Source: Gammaproteobacteria bacterium (lineage in GTDB: Bacteria > Pseudomonadota > Gammaproteobacteria > Steroidobacterales > Rariloculaceae). Taken from it: DNA of 64,000 nucleotides. The translations under genes were made by a program, and so were the position numbers. Below the pieces are notes generated by a model. That model saw nothing but the letters and a program-made list of their open reading frames with translations, searched no databases and had not been told where the DNA came from. Numbering within the stretch: the first letter of the stretch is position 1; every line of letters starts with the position of its first letter. The stretch is from contig JAJDVG010000002.1 in NCBI GenBank assembly GCA_022826245.1, positions 79,084 to 143,083 of the forward strand, read 5' to 3'. Positions 53,441 to 61,623 of the stretch are shown piece by piece.

Positions 53441-54484
53441 CTATTGCGACGCGGCCGCCTGCTCCGCCGCCTGCTGCTCTTCGAAACGCTGGCCGCTCAG
53501 GATGTTGGCGATTCCGTAGTTGCCCTCGTGACAGGCGTACTCGAACATCGGACCGTCGAGTCTGGCCATCGCGTACTCGCCCGACCACGGCCGGGTCCAC
53601 ATGGCGGGATCGTCGACCGTGAATTCGTAGAGGATGGAGTCGGGCGAGGTGCGCGTTAAGCGCTCCGTGACCCGCGCCTCGGGGCTCACCGGCACGCCGC
53701 CGGCGGAGCGCACGGCGGTCTCGCCCGTGAAACCCGTGGTCTCGACGACCAGCGTGTCGCCGTCCCAGCGCCCTTGCGAGCTTCCGAGCCATTGCCCGAC
53801 ACCCGGCGGAGCGGAATCGTCGAGCGGGATGATGCGGGCGTCGTGCAGCATTTCGATCAGGATGACGACGTGGTCGGCGGTCTGCATGATCTGGAAGTTG
53901 CTGTTGTAGCCCACCGGCATCATCGGCGGACCTTCGTGCGCCCAGATCACGCAGCGCTCGGCGAGCGGCCGGCTCGCGGCGCTGTCGTAACCGTGCTCGG
54001 CGCGCCAGGCCCGCTCGGCGGCCATGATTTCGCGTGCGTGTGGCGTCGGTTCCGGGAAACGGCCGTTCGGCGGATCGATCAGGATCGACGTGCGCCGGTT
54101 CACGGCCAGCACGTTCTGGCTGCGGTCGAGGCCGAAATCGTCCAGGAAGTAATGCACGTCGGCGTTGGTGCCGGGCGTCGTCTCCGTGATCACCAGCCTG
54201 CGGCTCGTGAACTCGGCAAGTTCTTCTTCGCTGTAATACGCCTTGTCGCCGAGTTCCTCCGGACGCTGCATCGGAATCACGGTGGAATTCGTCCAGTGGC
54301 CCTGCAGCAGCGGATGCCCGGCAGAGTTGCGCGGCACGCCGCCGGCGCGGGCCTCGACCGTCTGCGCGTCGGCAGCGGCGGGCGCGAGCGCCACTGCGGC
54401 GCAGGCCAGCATGAACGCCAGGGCAGTCGGCGCGGCAAGAGTAACCCTGCGAACGCTGCGGAACTCCGACACAAGCTCATTCAT
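53441..54484 (-). CDS. Exported companion protein (family I, long form)
   Basis: A protein of 347 residues; its ATG lies 8 bases inside the upstream companion gene, so translation is coupled. The signal peptide ends near AAADAQ (41). HPLLQGHWTN replaces the PDLSGIW block, the middle has RRTSILIDPPNGRFPEPTP, and the first Cys is in ERCVIWAHEGPPM (Cys178). The core LGSSQGRWDGDTLVVETTGF lies at 233-252, then RLTRTSPDSILYEFTVDDPA and the second Cys in YACHEGNYG. It belongs to the more widespread long branch of the family. Function is unknown. Confidence 0.82.
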   Translation of the reverse strand: MNELVSEFRSVRRVTLAAPTALAFMLACAAVALAPAAADAQTVEARAGGVPRNSAGHPLLQGHWTNSTVIPMQRPEELGDKAYYSEEELAEFTSRRLVITETTPGTNADVHYFLDDFGLDRSQNVLAVNRRTSILIDPPNGRFPEPTPHAREIMAAERAWRAEHGYDSAASRPLAERCVIWAHEGPPMMPVGYNSNFQIMQTADHVVILIEMLHDARIIPLDDSAPPGVGQWLGSSQGRWDGDTLVVETTGFTGETAVRSAGGVPVSPEARVTERLTRTSPDSILYEFTVDDPAMWTRPWSGEYAMARLDGPMFEYACHEGNYGIANILSGQRFEEQQAAEQAAASQ

Positions 54485-55319
54485 CGCCCTCTCCCCCTTC
54501 GTCGGGCCCGGTACCGGGCTTGCTTAGATGACCGTACATGAGCTCCTCGGCGAACGGTACGCACTTGAATTCGAGCAGTCTCGCATTCGGCTCGATTCGC
54601 CTGTAGAGCGGCATGCTGATCGTCCACGGTTCCGAGTATACATTGGGGTCCTCGAGCGTCGCCTCGTACCGGATATGGTTCGGTCCGACCGGCGTGAAGC
54701 GTTCCACGACGCGCAGGCTCGAGGTCGCGAAGTTCCCCGCCCGATCGAGCCAGGTCTGACCGTTGAGCGCGGTGACTTCGACGACCAGGGTATCTCCCTC
54801 CCAGCGGCCGTTCGACCACCCCATCCAGCTCTCGACCGGTATATCGACGCGCTCCTGGAGAAAGATGGTGCGCACGGCGCCCGCGTACTGATAGGCGACG
54901 AAAATATCGCCGTCGGTCTGGAAGATCTGGAACGGATAAGGCATGTACGTCGCGCGCGGCAAACCGGGCCGGAAACACCTGGCCTCGGGATCTTCCGTCC
55001 GGCGGTTGCGGAAGTTCTCGTCGCGTTGCGCAGCGGCTTCGGGCAGGTACGGGATCTGTCCACCGACGACGACGCCGAGACCCGGAGCTACGGCGCCGAT
55101 CGCACCGAGCGTCTCGACGGCGCCCTGCGAAGCCGTGTGAGGCTCGAGGTTCCAGTTGGCCGAGTTCAGAACCTGCCAGATTCCGTTGAGATCGGGCCGC
55201 CCATCGGAGGTCCGGGGAATGTCCGCGGCGCTCGATTGCGCTGCCGCGAGCGTTGGCAACAACAGCAGACCGGCGGCGACGATGGACATCGCGGAGACGA
55301 AGCAGCGGCGAATGAGCAT
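54477..55319 (-). CDS. Exported companion protein (family I)
   Basis: A protein of 280 residues with a signal peptide ending at TLAAAQ (28). DGRPDLNGIW is at 39-48, the first Cys in ARCFRPGLPR (Cys115), PFQIFQTDGDIFVAYQYAG, MGWSNGRWEGDTLVVEVTAL (166-185), VERFTPVGPNHIRYEATLED and the second Cys in EFKCVPF. The C-terminus is acidic (DEGGEGDE). It starts 60 bases after the quinoprotein gene and overlaps the next companion by 8 bases. These three genes probably act together in the periplasm. Confidence 0.8.
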   Translation of the reverse strand: MLIRRCFVSAMSIVAAGLLLLPTLAAAQSSAADIPRTSDGRPDLNGIWQVLNSANWNLEPHTASQGAVETLGAIGAVAPGLGVVVGGQIPYLPEAAAQRDENFRNRRTEDPEARCFRPGLPRATYMPYPFQIFQTDGDIFVAYQYAGAVRTIFLQERVDIPVESWMGWSNGRWEGDTLVVEVTALNGQTWLDRAGNFATSSLRVVERFTPVGPNHIRYEATLEDPNVYSEPWTISMPLYRRIEPNARLLEFKCVPFAEELMYGHLSKPGTGPDEGGEGDE

Positions 55320-55379
55320 GGACTCTTTCCTCCTCGATATCGGGCACGCCGCCGGAACTTCGATGGGCTACTGCATCGC

Positions 55380-57512
55380 TCAGTCCGGCAAGGCGTAAAC
55401 GTAGAGCGCGTTGCCCGTAGCCGGGTGGCGGATCTCGGGCGCGATCAGGCTCGGTACGAGCCGCGGGCTGCCGCCGCCAAGCCCCGTCGTGACCGCGACG
55501 TATTGCTTGCCGTCGACGCTGAAGGACACCGGAAAGCCCTGTACCGAAGTGCTCAGCCGCGTGCTCCAGAGCACTTCGCCCGTCGCGACATCGACCGCCT
55601 TGAACTCGCGATCCAGGTCGCCCACGAATGCGAGATCCCCCGCCGTGGAAAGGACCGCCGTCAGGAAGGGCGCGCGCTGCTCGAGCGTCCAGAGTTCGTC
55701 CATGGTCGACACGTCGTAAGCTGCGAGCTTGCCGATGTTGCCGTCCGTGCCCGGCATCTCGTACCAGCGCCGGTCGGCGCCAGCACTGCCGCCGCCGGAC
55801 TCGAACGCGACCTCGCGCGCACGGATGTCCAGACAACTCTGGCTCAGCGGGATGATCAGGCTGCCCTCCCCCGGGTGATGGCTGATGGCCTGCCAGTTGT
55901 GGCCGCCTTCGGTGCTCGGACAGGCCTGGATCCACTCGCCGATCTGGTGTTCGACGATATCGGCGCGGTACTCCGGCCGCCCGGTCTCGGGATCGATGCT
56001 GTCGAAGACGTTCTGAAAAACGGTCTCCTTGTAGTCGATGAATTCGCCCGTCTCGCGGTCGAGCTTCCACAGGATGCCGTGCTTGCCGATCGTGAACACG
56101 AGCTTGCGCCCGTCGGCGTCGATGAGCACGCGCTCGTAGACCTCGTCGAGATCGAGCGCTTCGCCGGGCGCATGCTGGTGGTACCAGTCGAGCTCGCCGG
56201 TATCGGGTCGGAGCGCTATGGTCGAATTCGTATAGAGACCCGCGTCGTAGACGCTCTGCCGGCGGCTGGCCGGCATCCACGGCTTGGCCTGGGCGGTGCC
56301 CCAATAGGTCAGACCGAGTTCCGGATCGTAGCTGCCCGTGATCCAGGTATCGCCGCCGGCGCGAAACGTGTTTTCGACATCGCCCCAGGTGTCGCCGCCG
56401 GCCTCGAGATCGCGGGCCACGGTATAGAACCTCCAGAGCTGGCGCCCGTCGGCGGGATCGTAGGCGCTGACGAAACACTTCTCCTCGCGGAACCGCGTGC
56501 AGCCGCCGAGCCCCTGCAGGATCTTCCCGTCGATGACGATGGAGCCGCTCGATGTCGAGAATGGCCCCTCGGTGCGATCGCCGATTATCGTCTCCCAGAT
56601 CGTCTCGCCGTTGCGTGCGTCGAGTGCGACCAGCCGCGCGTCCTTGGCGGTGACCAGCAGCTTGTCCTCGAAAATTGCCATGCCGCGCATCGCACCGCCG
56701 GAAATCGCCGGTCCCACGTGGTTCTCCCAGATCAACTCCCCCGTTCGCGCGTCGAGCGCCTGGACGGTGTTGTCGACATCATTGAGGTACAGGACGCCGT
56801 TGCGCACGATCGGCGAGGGCTGATTGTTGCCCCCCTCGCGCATGCTCCATATCCATTGAAGGCGCAATTCCCCGACGTTCTCGCGGTTGATCTGGTCGAG
56901 CTCGCTGTGATTCCAGGCCTGGTAGTTGCCGCGGATCATGAGCCAGTCGGACGGGTCGGGATCGAGCAGCATCGCATCGCTGACCGGCTGGAAGTCCTCC
57001 GCCGTACCTGCAATGGTCAAGCCCGTCGGCAGAATCGCCTGCGCAACGTTGCCCGGAAAGGCCGCCGGTGCGGCTGTCAACAGCTCGCGCAGCGAGTCGG
57101 GCAACTCGCCGTTGGAGATCGAACCGACGATGGTCGAACTGTCGGCCGTGAGTTCCGCGATGCCCGGCGCAGCGCCATTGGCTTCGAGAAGGAACGCCGC
57201 GATATTGGCGTACGTTTGCGTTCCGAGACTGCCCGGAGTTGCCGGAGCCGGAGGCATCGTCAACTGCGTGTAGGCGATGAGTTGCGCGACGGAACGTTCG
57301 CCCCAGGTGTTCATGAAGTCAGCGCCGGTCAGAGGCCGCGACTCGTTGTCGCCGCGCAGATCGCGCATGTGGCAACCGGCGCAGTTGACCATGTACGACG
57401 TACGACCGGCCGCGGACTGCTCGGCCGTGAACTCTCCTTCCTGCGCCCAGGCGCCGCAAACGCCGCTCGCCGCGACGATGCCTGCCACTGCGAGCCTGCT
57501 CGTCAGATGCAT
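55380..57512 (-). CDS. Quinohemoprotein: N-terminal cytochrome c fused to PQQ-type propeller
   Basis: A protein of 710 residues from the ATG at 57512 (AGGGGA upstream). The signal peptide ends near CGAWAQ (24). The c-type heme site CAGCH is at 44-48 with a Met candidate in QLTMPPAP. The propeller has [59 protein letters not shown] and [20 protein letters not shown]. It ends [19 protein letters not shown] then [10 protein letters not shown]. Known quinohemoprotein alcohol dehydrogenases carry the heme at the C-terminus; here it is first. It oxidises an alcohol or similar and passes electrons to its own heme. The relic at 2743-2929 derives from a close relative. Confidence 0.88.
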   Translation of the reverse strand: MHLTSRLAVAGIVAASGVCGAWAQEGEFTAEQSAAGRTSYMVNCAGCHMRDLRGDNESRPLTGADFMNTWGERSVAQLIAYTQLTMPPAPATPGSLGTQTYANIAAFLLEANGAAPGIAELTADSSTIVGSISNGELPDSLRELLTAAPAAFPGNVAQAILPTGLTIAGTAEDFQPVSDAMLLDPDPSDWLMIRGNYQAWNHSELDQINRENVGELRLQWIWSMREGGNNQPSPIVRNGVLYLNDVDNTVQALDARTGELIWENHVGPAISGGAMRGMAIFEDKLLVTAKDARLVALDARNGETIWETIIGDRTEGPFSTSSGSIVIDGKILQGLGGCTRFREEKCFVSAYDPADGRQLWRFYTVARDLEAGGDTWGDVENTFRAGGDTWITGSYDPELGLTYWGTAQAKPWMPASRRQSVYDAGLYTNSTIALRPDTGELDWYHQHAPGEALDLDEVYERVLIDADGRKLVFTIGKHGILWKLDRETGEFIDYKETVFQNVFDSIDPETGRPEYRADIVEHQIGEWIQACPSTEGGHNWQAISHHPGEGSLIIPLSQSCLDIRAREVAFESGGGSAGADRRWYEMPGTDGNIGKLAAYDVSTMDELWTLEQRAPFLTAVLSTAGDLAFVGDLDREFKAVDVATGEVLWSTRLSTSVQGFPVSFSVDGKQYVAVTTGLGGGSPRLVPSLIAPEIRHPATGNALYVYALPD

Positions 57513-57523
57513 GCTGCTGTCCC

Positions 57524-57949
57524 CTAGTCCAGTAACCAGCCCCACAGATTGCCGTCCGGGGCGGCCTCGCTGTGGACCTGAATATAGAGCCGCCCGTCGC
57601 GCAGCGCGGCCACCTGATCCGGCGTCAGATCCAGCGTCGCCGAGACCGAACCTTCGACACCGCCCGAAACTTCGAGATCGAGAATCGCCGGGCCGCGCAC
57701 TCCCGTTACCGGACTCTCGTGCAGGTAGGCGGCGTTGGCTGCCCCCTGCAAGCCTTCGTACGTGCCGGCGATCGTCAGTTCGCTCCCGTCGAGAACCGCC
57801 GTGGCGCTACCCTGGCCGGTAATTTCGACCCGATTGCGTGCGTCGATCGGTACCATCGACAGGCGTGCGTCAAATCGATCGCCCTGGGCGAAAACGTTCG
57901 ACCAGGTCAGGACGAATACCGCGATCGCCGCTCTCAACACGCCCTGCAC
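57524..57949 (-). CDS. CHRD domain exported protein
   Basis: A protein of 141 residues from a GTG at 57949 with GAGGGAG upstream. The signal peptide ends at [66 protein letters not shown] and [20 protein letters not shown] (then WGWLLD) are the CHRD pattern. Its role is unknown; secreted bacterial CHRD proteins are often found singly. It ends 11 bases before the quinohemoprotein start, so the two are one transcript. Confidence 0.87.
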   Translation of the reverse strand: MQGVLRAAIAVFVLTWSNVFAQGDRFDARLSMVPIDARNRVEITGQGSATAVLDGSELTIAGTYEGLQGAANAAYLHESPVTGVRGPAILDLEVSGGVEGSVSATLDLTPDQVAALRDGRLYIQVHSEAAPDGNLWGWLLD

Positions 57950-58130
57950 TGGTTCTACTCCCTCGAATCCATGCCCCGCCCCCCGGCGGGCCGATAGCAG
58001 TTGACACTAGTCGAAACTGGATATCGAGACAACAGACGCTTTGAGCGTCCCTCCCCACGCGCCGCGATCGCGGCCGCAATCGAGGCCCGATTCGCCGCAC
58101 AATTGTCGCGCAGTTCGGCGCACAGTCCGT

Positions 58131-58136
58131 TATAGT
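58131..58136 (+). promoter_or_regulatory. TATAGT, possible -10 of a leaderless transcript
   Basis: TATAGT ends 7 bases before the ATG at 58143, which has no Shine-Dalgarno sequence. Transcription would then begin at or beside the start codon. No convincing -35 is seen at 16-18 bases, only TTGTCG at 58103-58108 (spacer 22), so this is tentative. Confidence 0.3.
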
Positions 58137-58142
58137 GCCGCC

Positions 58143-59129
58143 ATGCCGACCGAGCCCGAAAGCACCGTCGTGACGCTGCCCGAGGCCGCGAACAAGCTGA
58201 TCACTCCGAGGGCGCCGGCTACCGGCCGAATTGTCCGCAACGAGTCGTGCACCTTCGGCAAGTCGAATGCCTGGGTGCGCGATGTCGCCGTCGATGTGTC
58301 CGGGACCGAACTGGCCGGGAAATTCAGGGTCGGCCAGGCTTTCGGCGTCATCCCGCCGGGAACCGACGAGAACGGCAAACCGCACAAGGTCAGGCTTTAT
58401 TCAATCGCGAGTCCCGACTCGGGTGAGGACGGACACGGCAACGTCATGTCCACACCCGTCAAGCGAACCATCGACGAGTTCGATCCGGATATTGCCGGCC
58501 ATCGGCGAGCTCACCGCGGCATGTTCATGGGCGTTTGCAGCAATTACCTCTGCGATCTCGAAATCGGCGACGAGGTACTGGTTACCGGACCCGCGGGCAA
58601 ACGCTTCCTGCTGCCGGTCGATACCGAGCGCCACGACTACGTATTCGTTGCGACCGGCACCGGTATCGCGCCCTATCGCGGCATGGTCATGCAGCTCCTG
58701 AACGGCCCGGCGGGTCCGACGCGCCGCGACGTCTGGCTGCTGGCCGGGGCGCCCTACACGTCCGACCTGATCTACCACGAGCTGTTCCTCGAGTTCGATC
58801 GGGAATTCGAGAACTTTCATTACCTGCAGGCCATCAGCCGCGAACCGCGGACGCCCGGCGCGAAGCGCGGCATTTATGTCGACGCGCTGCTCGTCGAGGA
58901 GCTCGACCGGCTTGGGCCGCTGCTGGAGGGGCCCGGTACGCTGCTTTATCTGTGCGGCGTGGCCGGCATGCAGTTCGGCATCTATCGCCGGCTCGCAACG
59001 CTGGGGCTGCTCGACGGCTATGCCGCACCGAAATCGGGCGTTTGCGACGGCTCCCCGGCCGAATGGACGAACGTCCAGATGCGCCGCGGTCTCAGGGCCA
59101 CGCCCCGTTGCATGATCGAGGTTTACTAG
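58143..59129 (+). CDS. Plant-type ferredoxin-NADP reductase
   Basis: A protein of 328 residues. The FAD domain has [20 protein letters not shown] and [20 protein letters not shown]; the NADP domain has [58 protein letters not shown] and the C-terminal ...CMIEVY. The order and the terminal Tyr stacking on flavin are those of plastidic FNR, rare in gammaproteobacteria, which normally have the Fpr type. It transfers electrons between NADPH and ferredoxin or flavodoxin. It is first in a same-strand row with DUF1538, DUF1538, PII and CBS genes (gaps 19, -1, 14, -4). Confidence 0.9.
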   Translation: MPTEPESTVVTLPEAANKLITPRAPATGRIVRNESCTFGKSNAWVRDVAVDVSGTELAGKFRVGQAFGVIPPGTDENGKPHKVRLYSIASPDSGEDGHGNVMSTPVKRTIDEFDPDIAGHRRAHRGMFMGVCSNYLCDLEIGDEVLVTGPAGKRFLLPVDTERHDYVFVATGTGIAPYRGMVMQLLNGPAGPTRRDVWLLAGAPYTSDLIYHELFLEFDREFENFHYLQAISREPRTPGAKRGIYVDALLVEELDRLGPLLEGPGTLLYLCGVAGMQFGIYRRLATLGLLDGYAAPKSGVCDGSPAEWTNVQMRRGLRATPRCMIEVY

Positions 59130-59148
59130 GCGCTCAGGTGGAATCCCG

Positions 59149-59883
59149 TTGGGCAAGAACCTGACGATCCTGTTGCGGCGCATCGCCGACGCGCTCAGGG
59201 ATATTGCGCCCATCATCATCGTCATCGCTTTCTTCCAGACCGTCGTCATCCGGCAACCCTTCCCGAACCTTGCCGGGGTGGCGCTGGGACTCGTCTGCGT
59301 CGTCGCCGGGCTTGCGATATTCGTCCAGGGCCTGAAACTGGGCCTTTTTCCCCTGGGAGAAGCGATCGCCCACGCTTTCGTGAGCAAGGGCAGTGCCGTC
59401 GCGCTCCTGGCGTTCGCGTTTTGCCTGGGATTCGGGACCACCGTCGCGGAACCTTCACTTATCGCCGTAGGCAACGAGGCCGCGGAAGTTGCCGCCGAGG
59501 CCGGAGCGATCGCCGACGACGACGACGCGCGCAGCGCCTATGCGTTTCGCTTGCGCATGGTGGTAGCGCTGTCGGTCGGCGTGGCGATCGTGCTTGGCGT
59601 CTTGAGGATACTCAGAGGCTGGCCGCTGCACCGCCTCATCATCGGTGGATACGTGCTCGTCACCGCCATGACGCTGTTCGCGCCGGATGAAATCATCGGG
59701 GTGGCTTACGATTCCGGCGGCGTAACGACGAGCACGATCACAGTGCCGCTGGTTACGGCGCTCGGCGTCGGACTCGCATCCTCGCTCAAGGGCCGCAACC
59801 CCATGCTCGACGGGTTCGGACTGATCGCCTTCGCGAGCCTTACGCCGATGATTTTCGTACTCGCCTACGGGATGGTGAGCTGA
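59149..59883 (+). CDS. DUF1538 membrane protein A
   Basis: A protein of 244 residues from a TTG at 59149 (AGGTGG 7 bases upstream). It has seven or so helices. [20 protein letters not shown] and [20 protein letters not shown] are the two family motifs, each recurring in its partner at 59883. The acidic DDDDAR segment (residue ~125) is likely cytoplasmic. The pair of half-proteins probably forms one carrier; substrate is unknown. The stop overlaps the next ATG (TGATG). Confidence 0.88.
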   Translation: MGKNLTILLRRIADALRDIAPIIIVIAFFQTVVIRQPFPNLAGVALGLVCVVAGLAIFVQGLKLGLFPLGEAIAHAFVSKGSAVALLAFAFCLGFGTTVAEPSLIAVGNEAAEVAAEAGAIADDDDARSAYAFRLRMVVALSVGVAIVLGVLRILRGWPLHRLIIGGYVLVTAMTLFAPDEIIGVAYDSGGVTTSTITVPLVTALGVGLASSLKGRNPMLDGFGLIAFASLTPMIFVLAYGMVS

Positions 59884-60656
59884 TGGAACTCGCGGCGATG
59901 CTAGCCCGTACCGCATTTGCGACAACGTTCGACGTGGCGCCCATAGTCGCGGTGCTGTTCGTGTTCCAGATTGCCGTTCTGAGGCGCCGGGTCCCCAATC
60001 TGCGCAGGATCATGCGCGGCTTCGTGTACGTATTGCTGGGTCTGACGCTGTTCCTGGTGGGTCTCGAGGAAGCGTTGTTCCCGATCGGCGAAACCATGGT
60101 GCGCCAACTCACGGCCGGTGCGCTTGCCGCGCCCGACGCCGCCGGCGTTCGTTGGGATGACTACCTCACGGTCTACGCTTTCGCGGCCGCAATCGGCTTC
60201 GCGGCGACGGTGGCGGAACCCTCGCTGATCGCCGTGGCGCTCAAGGCGGAAGACGTTTCCGGTGGCGCCATCGGCGCCCAGGGCTTGCGGGTCGCCGTGG
60301 CCGTGGGGGTCGCGACCGGAGTAGCGCTGGGTTGTCTGCGAATCGTGACCGGCACGCCCCTGCCGTGGTACATCGTCGCCGCCTACGCGGTGGTCATCAT
60401 GCAGACCTTTCGCGCAAGTCGAACCATCATACCGCTCGCCTACGACAGCGGAGGCGTCACCACATCCAGCGTAACGGTCCCGGTTCTGGCCGCACTGGGA
60501 CTGGGCCTCGCAGCATCGGTGCCCGGACGCAGCCCGTTGATCGACGGGTTCGGGCTGATCGCTTTCGCCAGCGTATTTCCAATCATTACCGTGCTCGGCT
60601 ACTCGACGGCCGTTTCAGCCATCGCCCGCGTTCGCAGCGCGAAAACCGGGCGATAA
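59883..60656 (+). CDS. DUF1538 membrane protein B
   Basis: A protein of 257 residues with the same plan as protein [21 protein letters not shown] and [20 protein letters not shown]. The N-terminus FDVAPIVAVLFVFQIAVLRR matches [19 protein letters not shown] of A. The two seem to be separated repeats of a duplicated carrier. It is coupled to A by a TGATG junction and is 14 bases from the P-II-like gene. Function is unknown; transport under nucleotide control is the working view. Confidence 0.88.
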   Translation: MELAAMLARTAFATTFDVAPIVAVLFVFQIAVLRRRVPNLRRIMRGFVYVLLGLTLFLVGLEEALFPIGETMVRQLTAGALAAPDAAGVRWDDYLTVYAFAAAIGFAATVAEPSLIAVALKAEDVSGGAIGAQGLRVAVAVGVATGVALGCLRIVTGTPLPWYIVAAYAVVIMQTFRASRTIIPLAYDSGGVTTSSVTVPVLAALGLGLAASVPGRSPLIDGFGLIAFASVFPIITVLGYSTAVSAIARVRSAKTGR

Positions 60657-60670
60657 GGGAGACTCCAACA

Positions 60671-61021
60671 ATGCGTATGAAACTCATAGTTGCACTCGTA
60701 CCGGACGACCGGACCGACACGATCATCGAAGCGGCGCGCCAGGTCGGCGCCACCGGCGCCACCGTGATCACGAGCGGACGCGGCGAAGGCCTGAATCCGG
60801 AACGGACCTTTCTGGGGCTCGAGGTCACGGCCATGCGGGACGTGGTCCTGTTTCTCGTGACCGATGCCGGCGCGCCGGAAATCCTGGAGCGGATCAGGGA
60901 CGCGGGGCGTTTTGAGGCGCAACCGGGTGCGGGAGTCGCGTTTCAGATCGCTATCGAGGATGTCGTCGGCCTGACCACGCAAATGCCGACGCTCATGAAA
61001 GAGGTGGAGAAGGCACTGTGA
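60671..61021 (+). CDS. P-II-like regulatory protein with altered T-loop
   Basis: A protein of 116 residues; the ATG at 60671 follows GGGAG. MKLIVALVPDDRTDTIIEAA and ARQVGATGATVITSGRGEGL fit the P-II beta-alpha-beta start. The T-loop region reads NPERTFLGLEVTAMRDVVLF: it is short and has no Tyr at the usual uridylylation place. The C-terminal GTGDG-type motif is also replaced (PGAGVAFQIAIEDVVGL). It may sense adenylates or another ligand and dock on the DUF1538 proteins. It overlaps the CBS gene by four bases. Confidence 0.85.
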   Translation: MRMKLIVALVPDDRTDTIIEAARQVGATGATVITSGRGEGLNPERTFLGLEVTAMRDVVLFLVTDAGAPEILERIRDAGRFEAQPGAGVAFQIAIEDVVGLTTQMPTLMKEVEKAL

Positions 61022-61422
61022 ACATATACAAGCGTTCAATCCCCGTCAGCGAAGTGATGGTCAGCGACCTGCACACGATCGACGGGCTTGCGACAGTCAG
61101 GGACGCCGTGGAGATCATGAACCGGCATTCCGTCAGTTCGCTGATCGTCGACCGCCGCAATGCGGACGATGAAGCCGGCCTGATCGATGTGACGAGCATC
61201 GCCCGCGAAGTCATTGCCAGGAATCGCGTCCCGGACCGGGTCCACGTCTACGAGGTCATGACCAAGCCCGTGGTCTCCGTGCCGGCCACGATGCTGGTGC
61301 GGTACGCCGCCCGCCACCTCGTCACGCTGGGACTGACCCGTGCCCTCGTGGTGGATCAGGATCGCGAAGTCATCGGCATGGTGACTCTGCGCGACCTCGT
61401 GATTGCACGGATCGAGAGCTAG
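61018..61422 (+). CDS. Tandem CBS domain protein
   Basis: A protein of 134 residues from a GTG at 61018 that overlaps the P-II stop (GTGA). CBS1: VSDLHTIDGLATVRDAVEIM, HSVSSLIVDRRNADDEAGLI; CBS2: EVMTKPVVSVPATMLVRYAA, LGLTRALVVDQDREVIGMVT. Such pairs bind AMP, ATP or related nucleotides. With the P-II-like protein it gives the operon two soluble nucleotide sensors. Its TAG stop (61420-61422) lies inside the left end of the inverted-repeat element. Confidence 0.92.
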   Translation: MNIYKRSIPVSEVMVSDLHTIDGLATVRDAVEIMNRHSVSSLIVDRRNADDEAGLIDVTSIAREVIARNRVPDRVHVYEVMTKPVVSVPATMLVRYAARHLVTLGLTRALVVDQDREVIGMVTLRDLVIARIES

Positions 61423-61613
61423 CAGCCCGTGGCAAAAGTCCCGTGGCATTGGGCGAAACGCCTGGCCGAAGACGGCCGATTGACCGGCGATGCATCCCGG
61501 CGGACTGCGTTGCTCGTCGGTCGAATATTCCCGATATTCTCCCTCCTCGCGCCTTGCCAGCCGGGCGCCTCGCCGGTCTCGGTGCTCGCGCGACGTTTGC
61601 CACGGGCTGCTAG
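61419..61613. mobile_element. 195-bp element with 18-bp perfect terminal inverted repeats (MITE-like)
   Basis: CTAGCAGCCCGTGGCAAA at 61419-61436 is the exact complement of TTTGCCACGGGCTGCTAG at 61596-61613. With two mismatches the match extends to 25 bases each. Inside is a small GGCCG-AAGA-CGGCC hairpin and no coding sequence of its own. The left end contains the CBS stop codon; the right end supplies the TAGGA that serves as ribosome site for the barrel gene at 61624. No clear target duplication is seen. Confidence 0.6.
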
Positions 61614-61623
61614 GACTGCCGGC

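Noticed and set aside
61429..61623. N-terminal extension of the DUF5916 protein by 65 residues
   Set aside because: The extension begins inside the inverted-repeat element, has no family similarity and would bury the signal peptide; the GTG at 61624 has a good ribosome site.
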